From NCBI GenBank assembly GCA_038065755.1, contig JBBTQJ010000002.1:1-21788 (forward strand): a stretch of 21,788 nt of DNA, given 5' to 3'. How positions within the stretch are numbered: the stretch's first letter is position 1; each line of letters starts with the position of its first letter. This document shows, one piece after another, positions 6,715-15,900 of this stretch. The notes under the pieces were generated by a model that made no database searches, was not told the origin of the DNA, and worked only from the letters and a program-made list of their open reading frames with translations. The stretch comes from JBBTQJ01 sp038065755. Its GTDB lineage: Bacteria > Patescibacteriota > Minisyncoccia > Minisyncoccales > Staskawiczbacteraceae. The translations under genes and the position numbers were made by a program.

Positions 6715-7638
6715 ATGAATGCGATTGCTCCAAAAAACGTTGTTAATCTTTATTCTTTCACAAATATTTCTATTCTTGCTGGATTCTCAGATTATACAGA
6801 AGGCATTTATAATGGAAACCCTTCAACTCCCTACGAAGTTGCGCAAAAAAATCAGCATAATTATTTACTTAACGAAATAGGGGACGGTCAAGGCTTTAAG
6901 CTTTTGGATGTTGGTTGCGGGCTAGGAACGTTTTTAGAAACCGCCAAAGAAAGAGGAGTTATTGGAACAGGAATAACAATTTCAGATGACCAGGTTTCAA
7001 TGTGCCAAAAAAAGGGATTAGATGTTTGGTTATTTAATTATAGGCATCTTCTTCCGGGTTGGCACGGAAGATTCGACGGAATAATTGCCAATGGCTCAAT
7101 AGAGCATTTTTGCCAGTCAGAACAGGCATTGGCCGGCCTTCAGGACGAGGTTTATAAAGAAATGTTTCAAATTTTCCACTGGCTTTTAAACCCAAACTCA
7201 AAGAGAAAGAGAGTAGCAACAACAACGATTCACTTTGCCGATAAACAATTAAACCCAAGAATGTTTTTAAGAAACCCCTTTTTGCAATTGCTGCGCAAAG
7301 AGGGATTTCATTTTTCAATACTTCACAGAGGTTACGGCGGATATTATCCGGAACAAGGCCAACTTGAACGATGCGCAAAAGGTTTATTTAAACTGGTGAA
7401 AGAGATTGACGGCACAGAGGATTACCGTTTGACTTCAGAATATTGGTGCAAGGCGCTAAAAAATGCTCTTTGGTATAATAAAGAATTCAGAAGAAGATTG
7501 TTTTATTCTTTTCTGAAAAAACCAGCTCATACTTTTTGGGTTGTTTTGTCAATGATTGGCCCAGAAGCCTGGCCATGGCAATTTAGAGGAAAAAATCCTC
7601 CCACCAGACTATACCGCCAAACCTGGCAAATGATTTGA
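6715..7638 (+). CDS. SAM-dependent methyltransferase, cyclopropane-fatty-acid-synthase-like
   Basis: 307 aa from ATG 6715, which follows AAGGAGGCG at optimal spacing; a TTG 7 codons earlier overlaps that site and was rejected. Class I methyltransferase motif I is LLDVGCGLGT (residues 63-72). It is followed by GTGITISDDQVSMCQKKGLDV and a motif IV region ending GSIEHF (127-132), the arrangement seen in CFAS/mycolic-acid cyclopropane synthase relatives (GVTIS, FEH). The C-terminal third (from about 190) is rich in aromatic and basic residues and I cannot match it to a substrate domain. The substrate could be a lipid or a small molecule. The next gene starts 60 nt on without an intervening terminator, so the two may be co-transcribed. 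Confidence 0.8.
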   Translation: MNAIAPKNVVNLYSFTNISILAGFSDYTEGIYNGNPSTPYEVAQKNQHNYLLNEIGDGQGFKLLDVGCGLGTFLETAKERGVIGTGITISDDQVSMCQKKGLDVWLFNYRHLLPGWHGRFDGIIANGSIEHFCQSEQALAGLQDEVYKEMFQIFHWLLNPNSKRKRVATTTIHFADKQLNPRMFLRNPFLQLLRKEGFHFSILHRGYGGYYPEQGQLERCAKGLFKLVKEIDGTEDYRLTSEYWCKALKNALWYNKEFRRRLFYSFLKKPAHTFWVVLSMIGPEAWPWQFRGKNPPTRLYRQTWQMI

Positions 7639-7698
7639 ATTATCCAACAAACTTCACCTTTTTTGGCCGTTTCACAACAAACAAGAAGGAGGCGCAAA

Positions 7699-8601
7699 AT
7701 GGCAGAAGAAAACAGAACTTTGGAAGAACTTCTTAATCGGGTTCACTGGTTACGCGGAGATCTATTTGCTACGGTGATGGAACGAGAAGGGGAAGAGGAA
7801 GGACATTATGAAGTAAAAGAAGGTCATTGGGAAATAGATGAAGTGCCAGCAGGCGGTTCTAGATATGGAACATGGGAATCTTATCGTGAAGAAAAAAAAT
7901 GGATTGATAAAGAAGAAGTTTGGGTAAGCGATACTCGTTATATTTCTGTGCCCGATATAGGAAAAAGAAAAAATGCAGAACAACAACTCCAACAAATTTA
8001 CGATTCTTCGGAATGGTATTCCGCGAGATACGCCGCAGGAAAAAGTTTAAATGTTAGACCCGAAGAATTAGATAAAAATATAAATTCCTGGTTGAGTGAA
8101 TTAGGAAAAGATATTCGTTTGCCAAATTCAAGAAGCGTAAAAACAGGAGAACGGGAAGAAGATATTATTATAACAGGCAACTGGATGACAGGAGCTCCTA
8201 GTGGACCGTGTGCGGACAGAAGGACATATATGGTAAAAGATTTTATAGAGGTACCGATTGAAGAAAATGTTCGAAAAATTGATAAAGCTCGAAAGGATTC
8301 GACTTTTTTATATAAGTTAGCCGATAAAAGAGAATTAAGACAAAAAATTGGTTCCTTATTAGGAGTTTCTAGAACAGAATTTCTATACAATGAGCTAGTG
8401 AGAGGAGGAGATTCACTTAGCAAAGAAGAGTTAAAAGAATTATACCCATTTGTAAAAGGATATTATCGTATTAGAGCAGGAGAAAAACTAGGTTATTCTA
8501 GACTAAGAATATGGGCGCGCGAATACCTGATTACAACAACCTTAAAAATATTGTTACTATTAGGAATAGTTATTCTTTGGATATTTGCGTCACGATTCTG
8601 A
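7699..8601 (+). CDS. Hypothetical tail-anchored membrane protein, 300 aa
   Basis: Start chosen at ATG 7699 after AAGGAGGCG (the same sequence as before the methyltransferase gene); the longer form from 7663 runs through the Shine-Dalgarno. The large, highly charged N-terminal part is soluble, with Trp/Tyr-rich blocks (HYEVKEGHWEIDEVPAGG, SSEWYSARYAAGKSLNV, the latter like one HEAT-type helix pair). The last 22 residues (from TTTLKILLLLG) are a single transmembrane helix with no signal peptide, so the protein is probably anchored by its tail with the bulk in the cytoplasm. It uses more CGA/CGT and GGA codons than the neighbouring long genes, by eye. I do not recognise the family. Confidence 0.65.
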   Translation: MAEENRTLEELLNRVHWLRGDLFATVMEREGEEEGHYEVKEGHWEIDEVPAGGSRYGTWESYREEKKWIDKEEVWVSDTRYISVPDIGKRKNAEQQLQQIYDSSEWYSARYAAGKSLNVRPEELDKNINSWLSELGKDIRLPNSRSVKTGEREEDIIITGNWMTGAPSGPCADRRTYMVKDFIEVPIEENVRKIDKARKDSTFLYKLADKRELRQKIGSLLGVSRTEFLYNELVRGGDSLSKEELKELYPFVKGYYRIRAGEKLGYSRLRIWAREYLITTTLKILLLLGIVILWIFASRF

Positions 8602-8653
8602 TAAAATAAAGCAAGACATCATGGGGGCAGATTCGTTTGCCTTAAAGTTAAAA

Positions 8654-8682
8654 CCCCGCGATAACTTCAACGGGCTTTTTAT
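8654..8682 (+). terminator. Candidate terminator after the 7699 gene
   Basis: CCCG (8655-8658) pairs with CGGG (8671-8674) across a 12-nt loop, followed by CTTTTTATTT. The stem is short. A GGGGGC/GCC-rich segment just upstream (8624-8641) may add a second hairpin. The loop resembles that of the 9013 terminator (GCGATAA...TCAA). Confidence 0.55.
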
Positions 8683-8711
8683 TTGACAAAAATATATAAA
8701 TTGTTATTTTA
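8683..8711 (+). promoter_or_regulatory. Weak candidate promoter abutting a terminator
   Basis: TTGACA (8683-8688) lies on the terminator T-tract. At spacer 17 the -10 is only ATTTTA (8706-8711). A TATAAA further on (about 8720) could be used instead. It would drive the 8756 gene. Confidence 0.35.
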
Positions 8712-8755
8712 AGGTTAGTATAAATTTAATTTTTCAATAGAATAGGAGCGAGAAT

Positions 8756-8986
8756 ATGTGGATGTTTTTTAAAATTTTTGGTTCAACAGGTGGCAAGGGA
8801 CGCTTAAAGTCTATACAGCGAAAAATTCATGAAGAAAATTTTTTAAACAAAGAGCCGTTGCGCATACCTTATTATGCCAAAAGATTTAACCGCAGAAGCA
8901 TTGGTCGCTGTAATGGGCAAAAACCAAAATATAAAAATGTCCGGCGCGGATTAGGAAGGCCAACTATTGATATTATGTTCTTTTAA
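8756..8986 (+). CDS. Small basic hypothetical protein, 76 aa
   Basis: ATG 8756 follows GGAG (8745-8748) at normal spacing, and the gene sits between two terminators, which supports it as a separate transcription unit. The product is strongly basic (many Arg/Lys: RLKSIQRKIHEEN, KRFNRRSIGR, KNVRRGLGRP), with an aromatic N-terminus (MWMFFKIFGS) and a hydrophobic end (DIMFF). It has no transmembrane helix long enough to call. The charge suggests nucleic-acid or membrane-surface binding. I do not recognise it. Confidence 0.55.
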   Translation: MWMFFKIFGSTGGKGRLKSIQRKIHEENFLNKEPLRIPYYAKRFNRRSIGRCNGQKPKYKNVRRGLGRPTIDIMFF

Positions 8987-9012
8987 AAATAAATATAAAA
9001 TATGTAAAATAT

Positions 9013-9041
9013 CCCCTGCGATAATCTCAAGGGGTTTTTTT
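9013..9041 (+). terminator. Rho-independent terminator after the 8756 gene
   Basis: CCCCT (9013-9017) pairs with AGGGG (9030-9034), followed by TTTTTTTATTT. The loop GCGATAATCTCA is close to that of the 8654 terminator. Confidence 0.7.
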
Positions 9042-9054
9042 ATTTAAAACTATA

Positions 9055-9092
9055 TTTGACAAAAAAACTACGATCGTAGAAATTCTGTCAAA
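9055..9092. promoter_or_regulatory. 38-bp interrupted palindrome, candidate operator
   Basis: TTTGACA (9055-9061) and TGTCAAA (9086-9092) are inverted around exactly the same centre (9073.5) as an inner perfect 12-bp palindrome, CTACGATCGTAG (9068-9079). Fifteen of 19 position pairs match. It lies in a 195-bp gap upstream of the 55-aa gene. The nested symmetry fits a dimeric regulator site; the ligand is unknown. Confidence 0.55.
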
Positions 9093-9121
9093 TTTTAGTT
9101 ATATTAAGTTGTATAAAAAAG

Positions 9122-9130
9122 TTATCCACA
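9122..9130 (+). promoter_or_regulatory. DnaA-box match
   Basis: TTATCCACA is the consensus DnaA box of many bacteria. A single box is not an origin; it could be regulatory or chance. Confidence 0.35.
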
Positions 9131-9181
9131 GGAGGGGTTGTTTTATTAAAAAATAAAAGAGGTGTAAAATAAATAAACTTT

Positions 9182-9349
9182 ATGCTAAAAATTTCAAAAG
9201 AAAATAAAAGATATCTAATCGGTTTTTTAGCGATTTTTATAATCGGTTTTTTATTTGGCTATTTTGTGATTACTGCTGTTAATTACTATGGCCCGGGAGT
9301 GTCAGTAGGAAACTCTAATAGTTTTTGGCAAGCGCTACTGCCATTATAA
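9182..9349 (+). CDS. 55-aa single-pass membrane protein
   Basis: A short ORF from ATG 9182: a basic head (MLKISKENKR), a hydrophobic helix of about 22 residues (YLIGFLAIFIIGFLFGYFVI...), then a polar, Gly/Asn/Ser-rich outside tail ending FWQALLPL. The topology is probably N-in, C-out. The only Shine-Dalgarno-like site (GAGGTG near 9160) is about 17 nt away, too far to be normal, so the start is not well supported. It is preceded by the 38-bp palindrome and followed 7 nt later by a hairpin. Family unknown. Confidence 0.5.
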   Translation: MLKISKENKRYLIGFLAIFIIGFLFGYFVITAVNYYGPGVSVGNSNSFWQALLPL

Positions 9350-9356
9350 ACAATTG

Positions 9357-9388
9357 AAGTTCCCCGATGTCGGACATCGGGGAAACTT
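9357..9388 (+). repeat. Hairpin element 1 (GTCGGAC loop), intergenic
   Basis: Left arm AAGTTCCCCGA (9357-9367), centre TGTCGGACA (9368-9376), right arm TCGGGGAAACTT (9377-9388), which is the reverse complement of the left arm with one extra A. There is no T-tract, so it is not a normal terminator. Its right arm holds the only Shine-Dalgarno-like GGGGAAA before the next ATG. Confidence 0.85.
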
Positions 9389-9394
9389 AAATGT

Positions 9395-9964
9395 ATGAAT
9401 AAAAAAGTTTTAAGGGTTTTAAAATCTGCAGGGGTGGTTGTTTTGGCTGTTTTGATTTTTTATCTGGCAATGGAAGCCGGTTTTAGGACAAAAGACTGGC
9501 TTGACTTGAAAAAAGCCAACAAAGAGGCAACAAAACTCAACGAATCAATTTTAAAAATGTTTCAGGAAGATACTTTTGGCGGAAAAACGCCCGAAGAAAC
9601 CTTTGATTTATTTGTAACTGCTTTAAAAAACGAGGATGTTGACCTGGCTGTAAAATACATTGTTTTGGACATAGAACGCCGCCAAAAATATTATGACGAA
9701 TTTAACGAAAAAAAACAAAAAGAAAAATTGATAGAATATATTGATAATTGGCCAAAATGGGAAGATTGGAGCCAAACAAGAGATGATTATACGGACTGGG
9801 AAAAAAGGGCAGAGGTATGGTATTCAGCAGATTTAGAAAAACCAACAATTATTTATGATCCATATATAAAAGAAAACATAGAAGTTCCACCCGGAAATTA
9901 TCTTCAACAAGAAATAATTTTTACTAAAAACATAAATAATATCTGGAAAATAGAGTCCTTATAA
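9395..9964 (+). CDS. Membrane-anchored protein with NTF2/DUF4878-like region, 189 aa
   Basis: An N-terminal transmembrane helix (about residues 10-28) is followed by a helical linker and a segment beginning about residue 62 (GGKTPEETFDLFVTALKNED) that has the helix-then-sheet look of the NTF2/DUF4878 lipoprotein superfamily: a TPEET-type start, FvxAlkngD, and C-terminal strands ending IWKIESL. The bulk would face outside the membrane. An ATG at 9391 stops after three codons, so 9395 is the start. No free Shine-Dalgarno is visible because the GGGG lies within the hairpin directly upstream. The next gene, for a giant secreted protein, starts 18 nt after its stop, so the two are probably co-transcribed. 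The fold call is tentative. Confidence 0.65.
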   Translation: MNKKVLRVLKSAGVVVLAVLIFYLAMEAGFRTKDWLDLKKANKEATKLNESILKMFQEDTFGGKTPEETFDLFVTALKNEDVDLAVKYIVLDIERRQKYYDEFNEKKQKEKLIEYIDNWPKWEDWSQTRDDYTDWEKRAEVWYSADLEKPTIIYDPYIKENIEVPPGNYLQQEIIFTKNINNIWKIESL

Positions 9965-9982
9965 ATTTTCTTATAGATTTTT

Positions 9983-12900
9983 ATGAAAAACAGAAAGATT
10001 CTGTTTGCGTTAAATTTATTTTTAGCCCTGTTTTTTATTTTTTTTCTGCCGATCAATGCTTTTGCTTATGGAAAAAACGGGCATACAGGGCTTACAAAAG
10101 AAATAGTTAATTTGTATAACGCTGTTTATGACAAAGACTTGACCCAAATCCAAGCAGAATTTTTGTTGCAGGGAAGTGTTAATGAGGATATTGCCCCAAG
10201 GTGGATAAATCATTTTTATGAGCCGGGAACGGGCAACGAATGGTTAGGAAAAAGGTTTGGCAATGTTCCTTTCGCAGAAGTAATGACAGCCGCTATTACT
10301 GCTTTTAACAAAACTCCTGTGTCTGCTTTAAACTGGGCGCACAACCAAAGTTTGCAAACAGAATCGTATCAGCTTTATGGGGGAAATCGCGCTTTTGAAA
10401 GCGCGGTTTTGTTATATTCTGAAGGAAAAGAAAACAATGCCTATGAAAACATGGGACATATTTTACATTTAATTGAAGATATGGCGGTTCCCGCCCACAC
10501 CAGGCAAGATACCCATGCTGACCTTGGGTCATTAAGTTTTTTTGGCAAGTTTTTTGGCAAAGAATTTGACAAAGGAGAACCGTATGAAAACTGGGCAGAG
10601 AATTATACTGCCAAAAATATGGAACTGGGCATAGCCGGCAAATTAAAAAACAATTACACCCCAATTTGTGATTCTCTAGACGAATGTTTAACTTCTTTGG
10701 CAGAATATTCTAATAACAATTTTTTTAGCCAAGATTCAATTTTTGATCAAGAATACATATTTCCAAAAAGTAATTATGTAAAAAATGAGAGCGATCAAGA
10801 AGGGAAAAATATTATAAGAATATATTTTTCAAAAGATAATTATCCTCTTGCAAAATCAAAAATTAAAATTGATAATGGGGCAATTGAAAATATTTCTCTA
10901 GATTATCCAGAAATTCATCAGGCGTATTGGGACAATTTGTCTGAACAAGCAGTTTTGGCGGGGGTTGAGGTAATAAGATATTTTCACGAACAAGCGGAAA
11001 AGGTAAAAAACAAAGAAATTACTGTTGAAAAGCCGCAAAATCCTAATTTATTCGCTTTTTTAAATAGTATTTCTGCTTATGGTGAAATGGAAAGAGGGGG
11101 CAGGTTGCTGGGATTGGCAGTTGATGATTTTAACGCAAAGCTAAAAGAAGCGGGCGAAGAGCTTGTTTTAAGTGTTCAGGATTTTTATCAGAAGTTAATT
11201 ACCTTTAATCCTGTTGCGGAATTTGAGCCTCCGACTTTTTCAATAGAAGACACTATTTTTTCAGAAAAAACCATTCTTGACGAGCCTTTGCCGAGCCTTT
11301 TGCCTCAGGAGGGCGACGAACAAAATATAGACATTACAGACGAAATGTTAAAGCAGGCAATAGAGGGCATAGGAGGACCGGTTATGGAGCTGGTTGATCA
11401 GTTTGGCTTGCAGGAAGAATTAGACGACATTTTAGAAAAAATAGACATAATAAGAGCAGAAATTGAAAAATTAAGAAAAAAACCAGAGGCAAATGCCAGT
11501 AATTTAGAAAATGACCAGCAGGACAACAATAACCAAGACAATAATCAGCAGGAGAGCGCAAATAATGACATTATAAATAATAATACATCATTTAATAACA
11601 ACAGCGGGGGCGGAATTTCTGGTTATGTTTCATATCCCAAGGTTTTAATTTCTGAAATACAGGTGTCCGGAACAACCGACGAGAAAGAGGAATTTGTGGA
11701 ATTATATAATCCAAATAACGAAGAAATAAATCTAACAGACTGGTATTTGCAAAGAAAAACAGAAACAGGGACCAGTTATTCAACTTTTGTTTCAAATAAT
11801 TTGTTTTTGGAAAAAACAATCGGAGCAATGGGGTATTTTCTTATTGCCAGAGAGGGAGCAAGCTTTGCGGTTTCAGCCGATATAATCACAGAAAATTCTC
11901 TTGGAGATATCTCCGGTTCAAGCGCGCTGGTTTTAAAAAATCCAAATAGGGAAATATCTGATAAATTGGGCTTTGGCGTAGCTCAAGATTATGAAGCGTC
12001 TCCGGCCCAAAATCCGGAAAAAGGCAAAAGCATAGGCAGAAAATGGGTTTCTGGCGCAGAACAAGACATAGATAATAATTTTATTGATTTTGAGATTCAA
12101 AACCCGACGCCAAAAACAAGAAACAGCTCTTATGTTGCGCCGGCTGAGACAATAACGCCCGCGTTGCAAGAAGAAGAGCCGGTTGCTCCGGCTTCGGATT
12201 TAACCCCGGCTCCGACAGACACAACAGCCCCGCAAGTAATTTTTAACATTAATTCAATCCAAACTGCGCTTGATTTTACGATTAACTTTACTATTACAGA
12301 TCCTCTTGGGTCAACCTCTCCATCTGGAATAGACAGCTATATTTTCAGTTGGAAAGAAGGAAATGGCGCCTGGCAGGAAGATGCTCGTAAAGAAGTATTG
12401 GGACGTCCGACATCCCAATACTTAACAAGAGAGTTTACGGGGGAAGACGAAAAAACATATTATTTCCAGGCAAAGGCAAAAGATATTGCCGGGAATGAGT
12501 CAGATTGGCTGCCTTTGCCGCCGGCTCAAACAAAAATAAATGTTTTAAAAAAAGTTTTAATAAGCGAAATTCAAATCGCAGGATTAACTGAAGAAAAAGA
12601 GGAATTTGTAGAATTATATAATCCAAATTCTACAGAAATTGATTTAACCGGCTGGTATATGCAGAAAAAAACAAAAACAGGCGCCAGTTATTCTACTTAT
12701 GTTTCCAGCGCATTGTTTGAAGGGAAAAAAATAGGGCATAATGATTATTTTTTAATAAGCCGAGAAGGGTCTTCTTTTTCTGGCATATCAGACAGCCGAA
12801 CATCCAATAGCTTAGGAGATTTTACAGTTGACGGAGGAAACAGTTTGGTTATTAAAAATCCTAACAGAGAAATAATAGACAAGGTTGGTTGGGGCCAGGC

Positions 12901-15900
12901 GCAGGATTTTGAAACATTGCCGGCCCAAAATCCGGAAAAAGGCAAAAGCATAGGCAGAAAATGGGTTTTAGAAACAGAACAAGATATTGATAACAATTCA
13001 ATTGATTTTGAGATTCAAGACCCAACCCCAAAAACAAGAAACAGCGTTTATGTTGAGCCGCCAGTTCCGTCAGCGCCTGAATCGCCAGATCTGCCGACAC
13101 CGCCCACGCCACCCACGCCGCCCACGCCAACCTTATCAGACACAGCGGCTCCGCAAGTTAGTTTCGTTCTTAATTTAACTCAAACAAAATCTATTTTTCC
13201 GGTTAATTTTACCCTTAAAGACCAGGCCGGAACGACTTCTTCTGGAATAGACAGTTATATTTTCCGCTGGAAAGAAGGAGAGGTTTGGCCGGCTGTTGAA
13301 TGGCAGGAAGACCCAGAACAAAAAGTAGATGGACGTCCGACGTCTATCAGTTTGGCAAGGAGGTTTGAGGGCGAAGAAGAAAAGACATATTTTTTTCAGA
13401 TAAAAGCAAAAGATTTTGCCGGAAACGAGTCGGATTGGCTGCCAGAAACGTCGGCTAAAACGAAAATAACAGGCACTGCTAAAAAGATTTTAATAAACGA
13501 AATTCAGATTGATAGCATTGAGGGAGCCGGCGGAGCAGACGACGACTGGATTGAATTATATAATCCAAACAACGTTGCTGTTTCTTTGGCCGGCTGGTCT
13601 ATTCAAAAACACAGCAAAAGCGATCCATGTTCCACTGCTTCAAGTTTTAAAAAAGTATCTTTTGCAGACAACGCAGTAATATCTGCCAATGGTTTTTTTC
13701 TGATTGTTAGCCCTAAGGCCAATGATTTTTTACAAAATATTGCTGATGCGATTATGTTAAGTGGTTGGTATTTAAGCGATAATAATACGATTTATTTAGT
13801 TAAAGATCAGGAAAAAATTACAAGCGGTGTTGATGAAGACATATCAGATAAAGTTGGCTTTGGCGTAGCCTGTTTTACAGAAAAAGAGCCGGCCATAAAC
13901 CCTCCCCAAGGCCAGAGCATTCAAAGAAAATGGAACACAACGACCCTTCAACACCAGGACACAGATAATAATTCAGCTGACTTTGAAATTCAAACGCCAA
14001 ACCCCAAAACATCTTTCCCAAAAATATCCATACAGGGGGACGCCAAAGAAAGGGGCAGTGGATTGCCTGGCACTATCCAGTATTTTCTTAAAATCAAATG
14101 GCAGGGCATCAGTTCTGGCATTGCTAATTACGATATACAATACAAGAAAAACGATGCCAGTTGGCAAGATTGGATTTTGCAAACAACTGAAACAGAAAAA
14201 TTTTTACAAGCGCCTTATTCTTTGCTTACAGATAATATTTATTATTTTAGGGCAAGAGCGACAGACCAAGACAGCAATATAGGCAACTGGAAAGAAATTG
14301 AAGTAAATCTTATAAATCCAGTGGTTATCAACGAAGTTGCTTATTTTGGAACAAATTCTTCAAGAAGCGACCAATGGATAGAGCTTTATAATAGAAGCGA
14401 CAGTTTAGTTGACTTAACGGGCTGGAAGATTATTTCGGGTTATGGCGGTTCAGACAGTTTGAATATTGAATTAAAAGGAACAATTCCCGCAAAAGGATAT
14501 TTTATATTAGAAAAAAGTGACGAAAATGTTGTTTCTGATATTTTGGCTAATCAATTTTATGCGGGATCCTTTGGAAAAGCTTATTTTTATCTTTACGACA
14601 AAAATAACAGATACATTGACCAATCGTATATTCCAGCCGGCGGGTGGACAGAGATAGATGTTTTAAAAGAGGGAAATTATTATTCTGTAGAAAGAATTAG
14701 TCCTTATTCTTTTGGCCTTGACCCTAAAAATTGGAGAATAAACAATAGAATAGCTATAAATGGAAAAGATAGAGACGGAGGGCAAATTTATGGAACGCCG
14801 GCTTCGGTCAACAGCGTTCATCAAATTTATACCTCTCATTACTTGGGCTTTGTAGAAGACACAATTCTTAAAAAAGAACTAAGCCCTTATTTGTTTTGGG
14901 GGCCAAGCGTAACTGTTTTAAATAACGCCACCTTAATTATTGAGCAGGGAACTGTTATCAAATTTTTAAGCGCCGGCTTAACAATAGACGGCGCCTTAAA
15001 AGCGATTGGAACGCCTGCTGAAAAAATTATTTTTACTTCGTTTTTAGACGATCAATACGGCGGAGACACCAATGGCGACGCTAACGCGTCTTTGCCTAAT
15101 CCAGGCAACTGGTTTGGCATTGGTTTTACAAAAGACAGCTCGGGTTCTGAACTGGAAAATATTGTTTTGCGATACGCCGGCGATTCATCTGGCCAGGGGC
15201 TTGGGACGGGCCTTAAAGTTGACAGATCTTCTATTTCTTTAAAAGATTCTGTTGTTGAGAAAAATAAAAACAGGGCGTTGTGGCTTATAAACTCTTTGTC
15301 TTCAATTGAGTCGTCGCAATTTATTGATAATAATATTGCAAACAATATTTCGGCTAATGCCATGGCAATTCAAATTGAAGGGTCTTCGCCTTCAATCAAA
15401 AATTGTTATTTTGAGAAAAATGGGATAGGAATAAACATTGACTACTGGAATGACTCGGAAAACAGTTTGGAAATAAGGTCTTTTCCAGTTGTTGAAAATA
15501 ACATTTTTAAAGAAAATTTTGCATCAATTTGGATAGGAAGCCTTTCTTATCCTTTATTTGCGGGAAATCAAATGACAAATAATTCTTTAAATGCCCCCGT
15601 TTTAGAAGGCCCGATTAAAGAAGATATTACGTTGAGTTATGGCTCTGTATATATTATAAAAACAAACCTTGTTGTTCCTTTTGGAAAAACATTAACAATA
15701 GAGCCGGGAGCCATTATCAAATTTATTAACGGCGGATTAATTATAAAGGGCAGTTTGAGGGCGCAGGGAACCTCAGACCAGAAAATTGTTTTTACCGCGT
15801 ATGCTGATGACGAATACGGCGGAGACACCAATGGCGACAGCGATAATTCTCTGCCAACTCCCGGCCAGTGGTATGGTATTGAGTTTACAAAAGACAGCTC

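Noticed and set aside
7663..7698. Longer start for the tail-anchored protein
   Set aside because: The region holds the Shine-Dalgarno for ATG 7699, and the extra residues are Arg-rich from purine repeats.
7636..8601. UGA recoding (code 25) as in Gracilibacteria/SR1
   Set aside because: UGA ends two genes at natural positions and no in-frame UGA is needed in any conserved protein here.
13085..13135. Short CCCACGCCG-like tandem repeat resembling a CRISPR or satellite
   Set aside because: It simply encodes a Pro/Thr linker between domains; there are no spacers of constant length.
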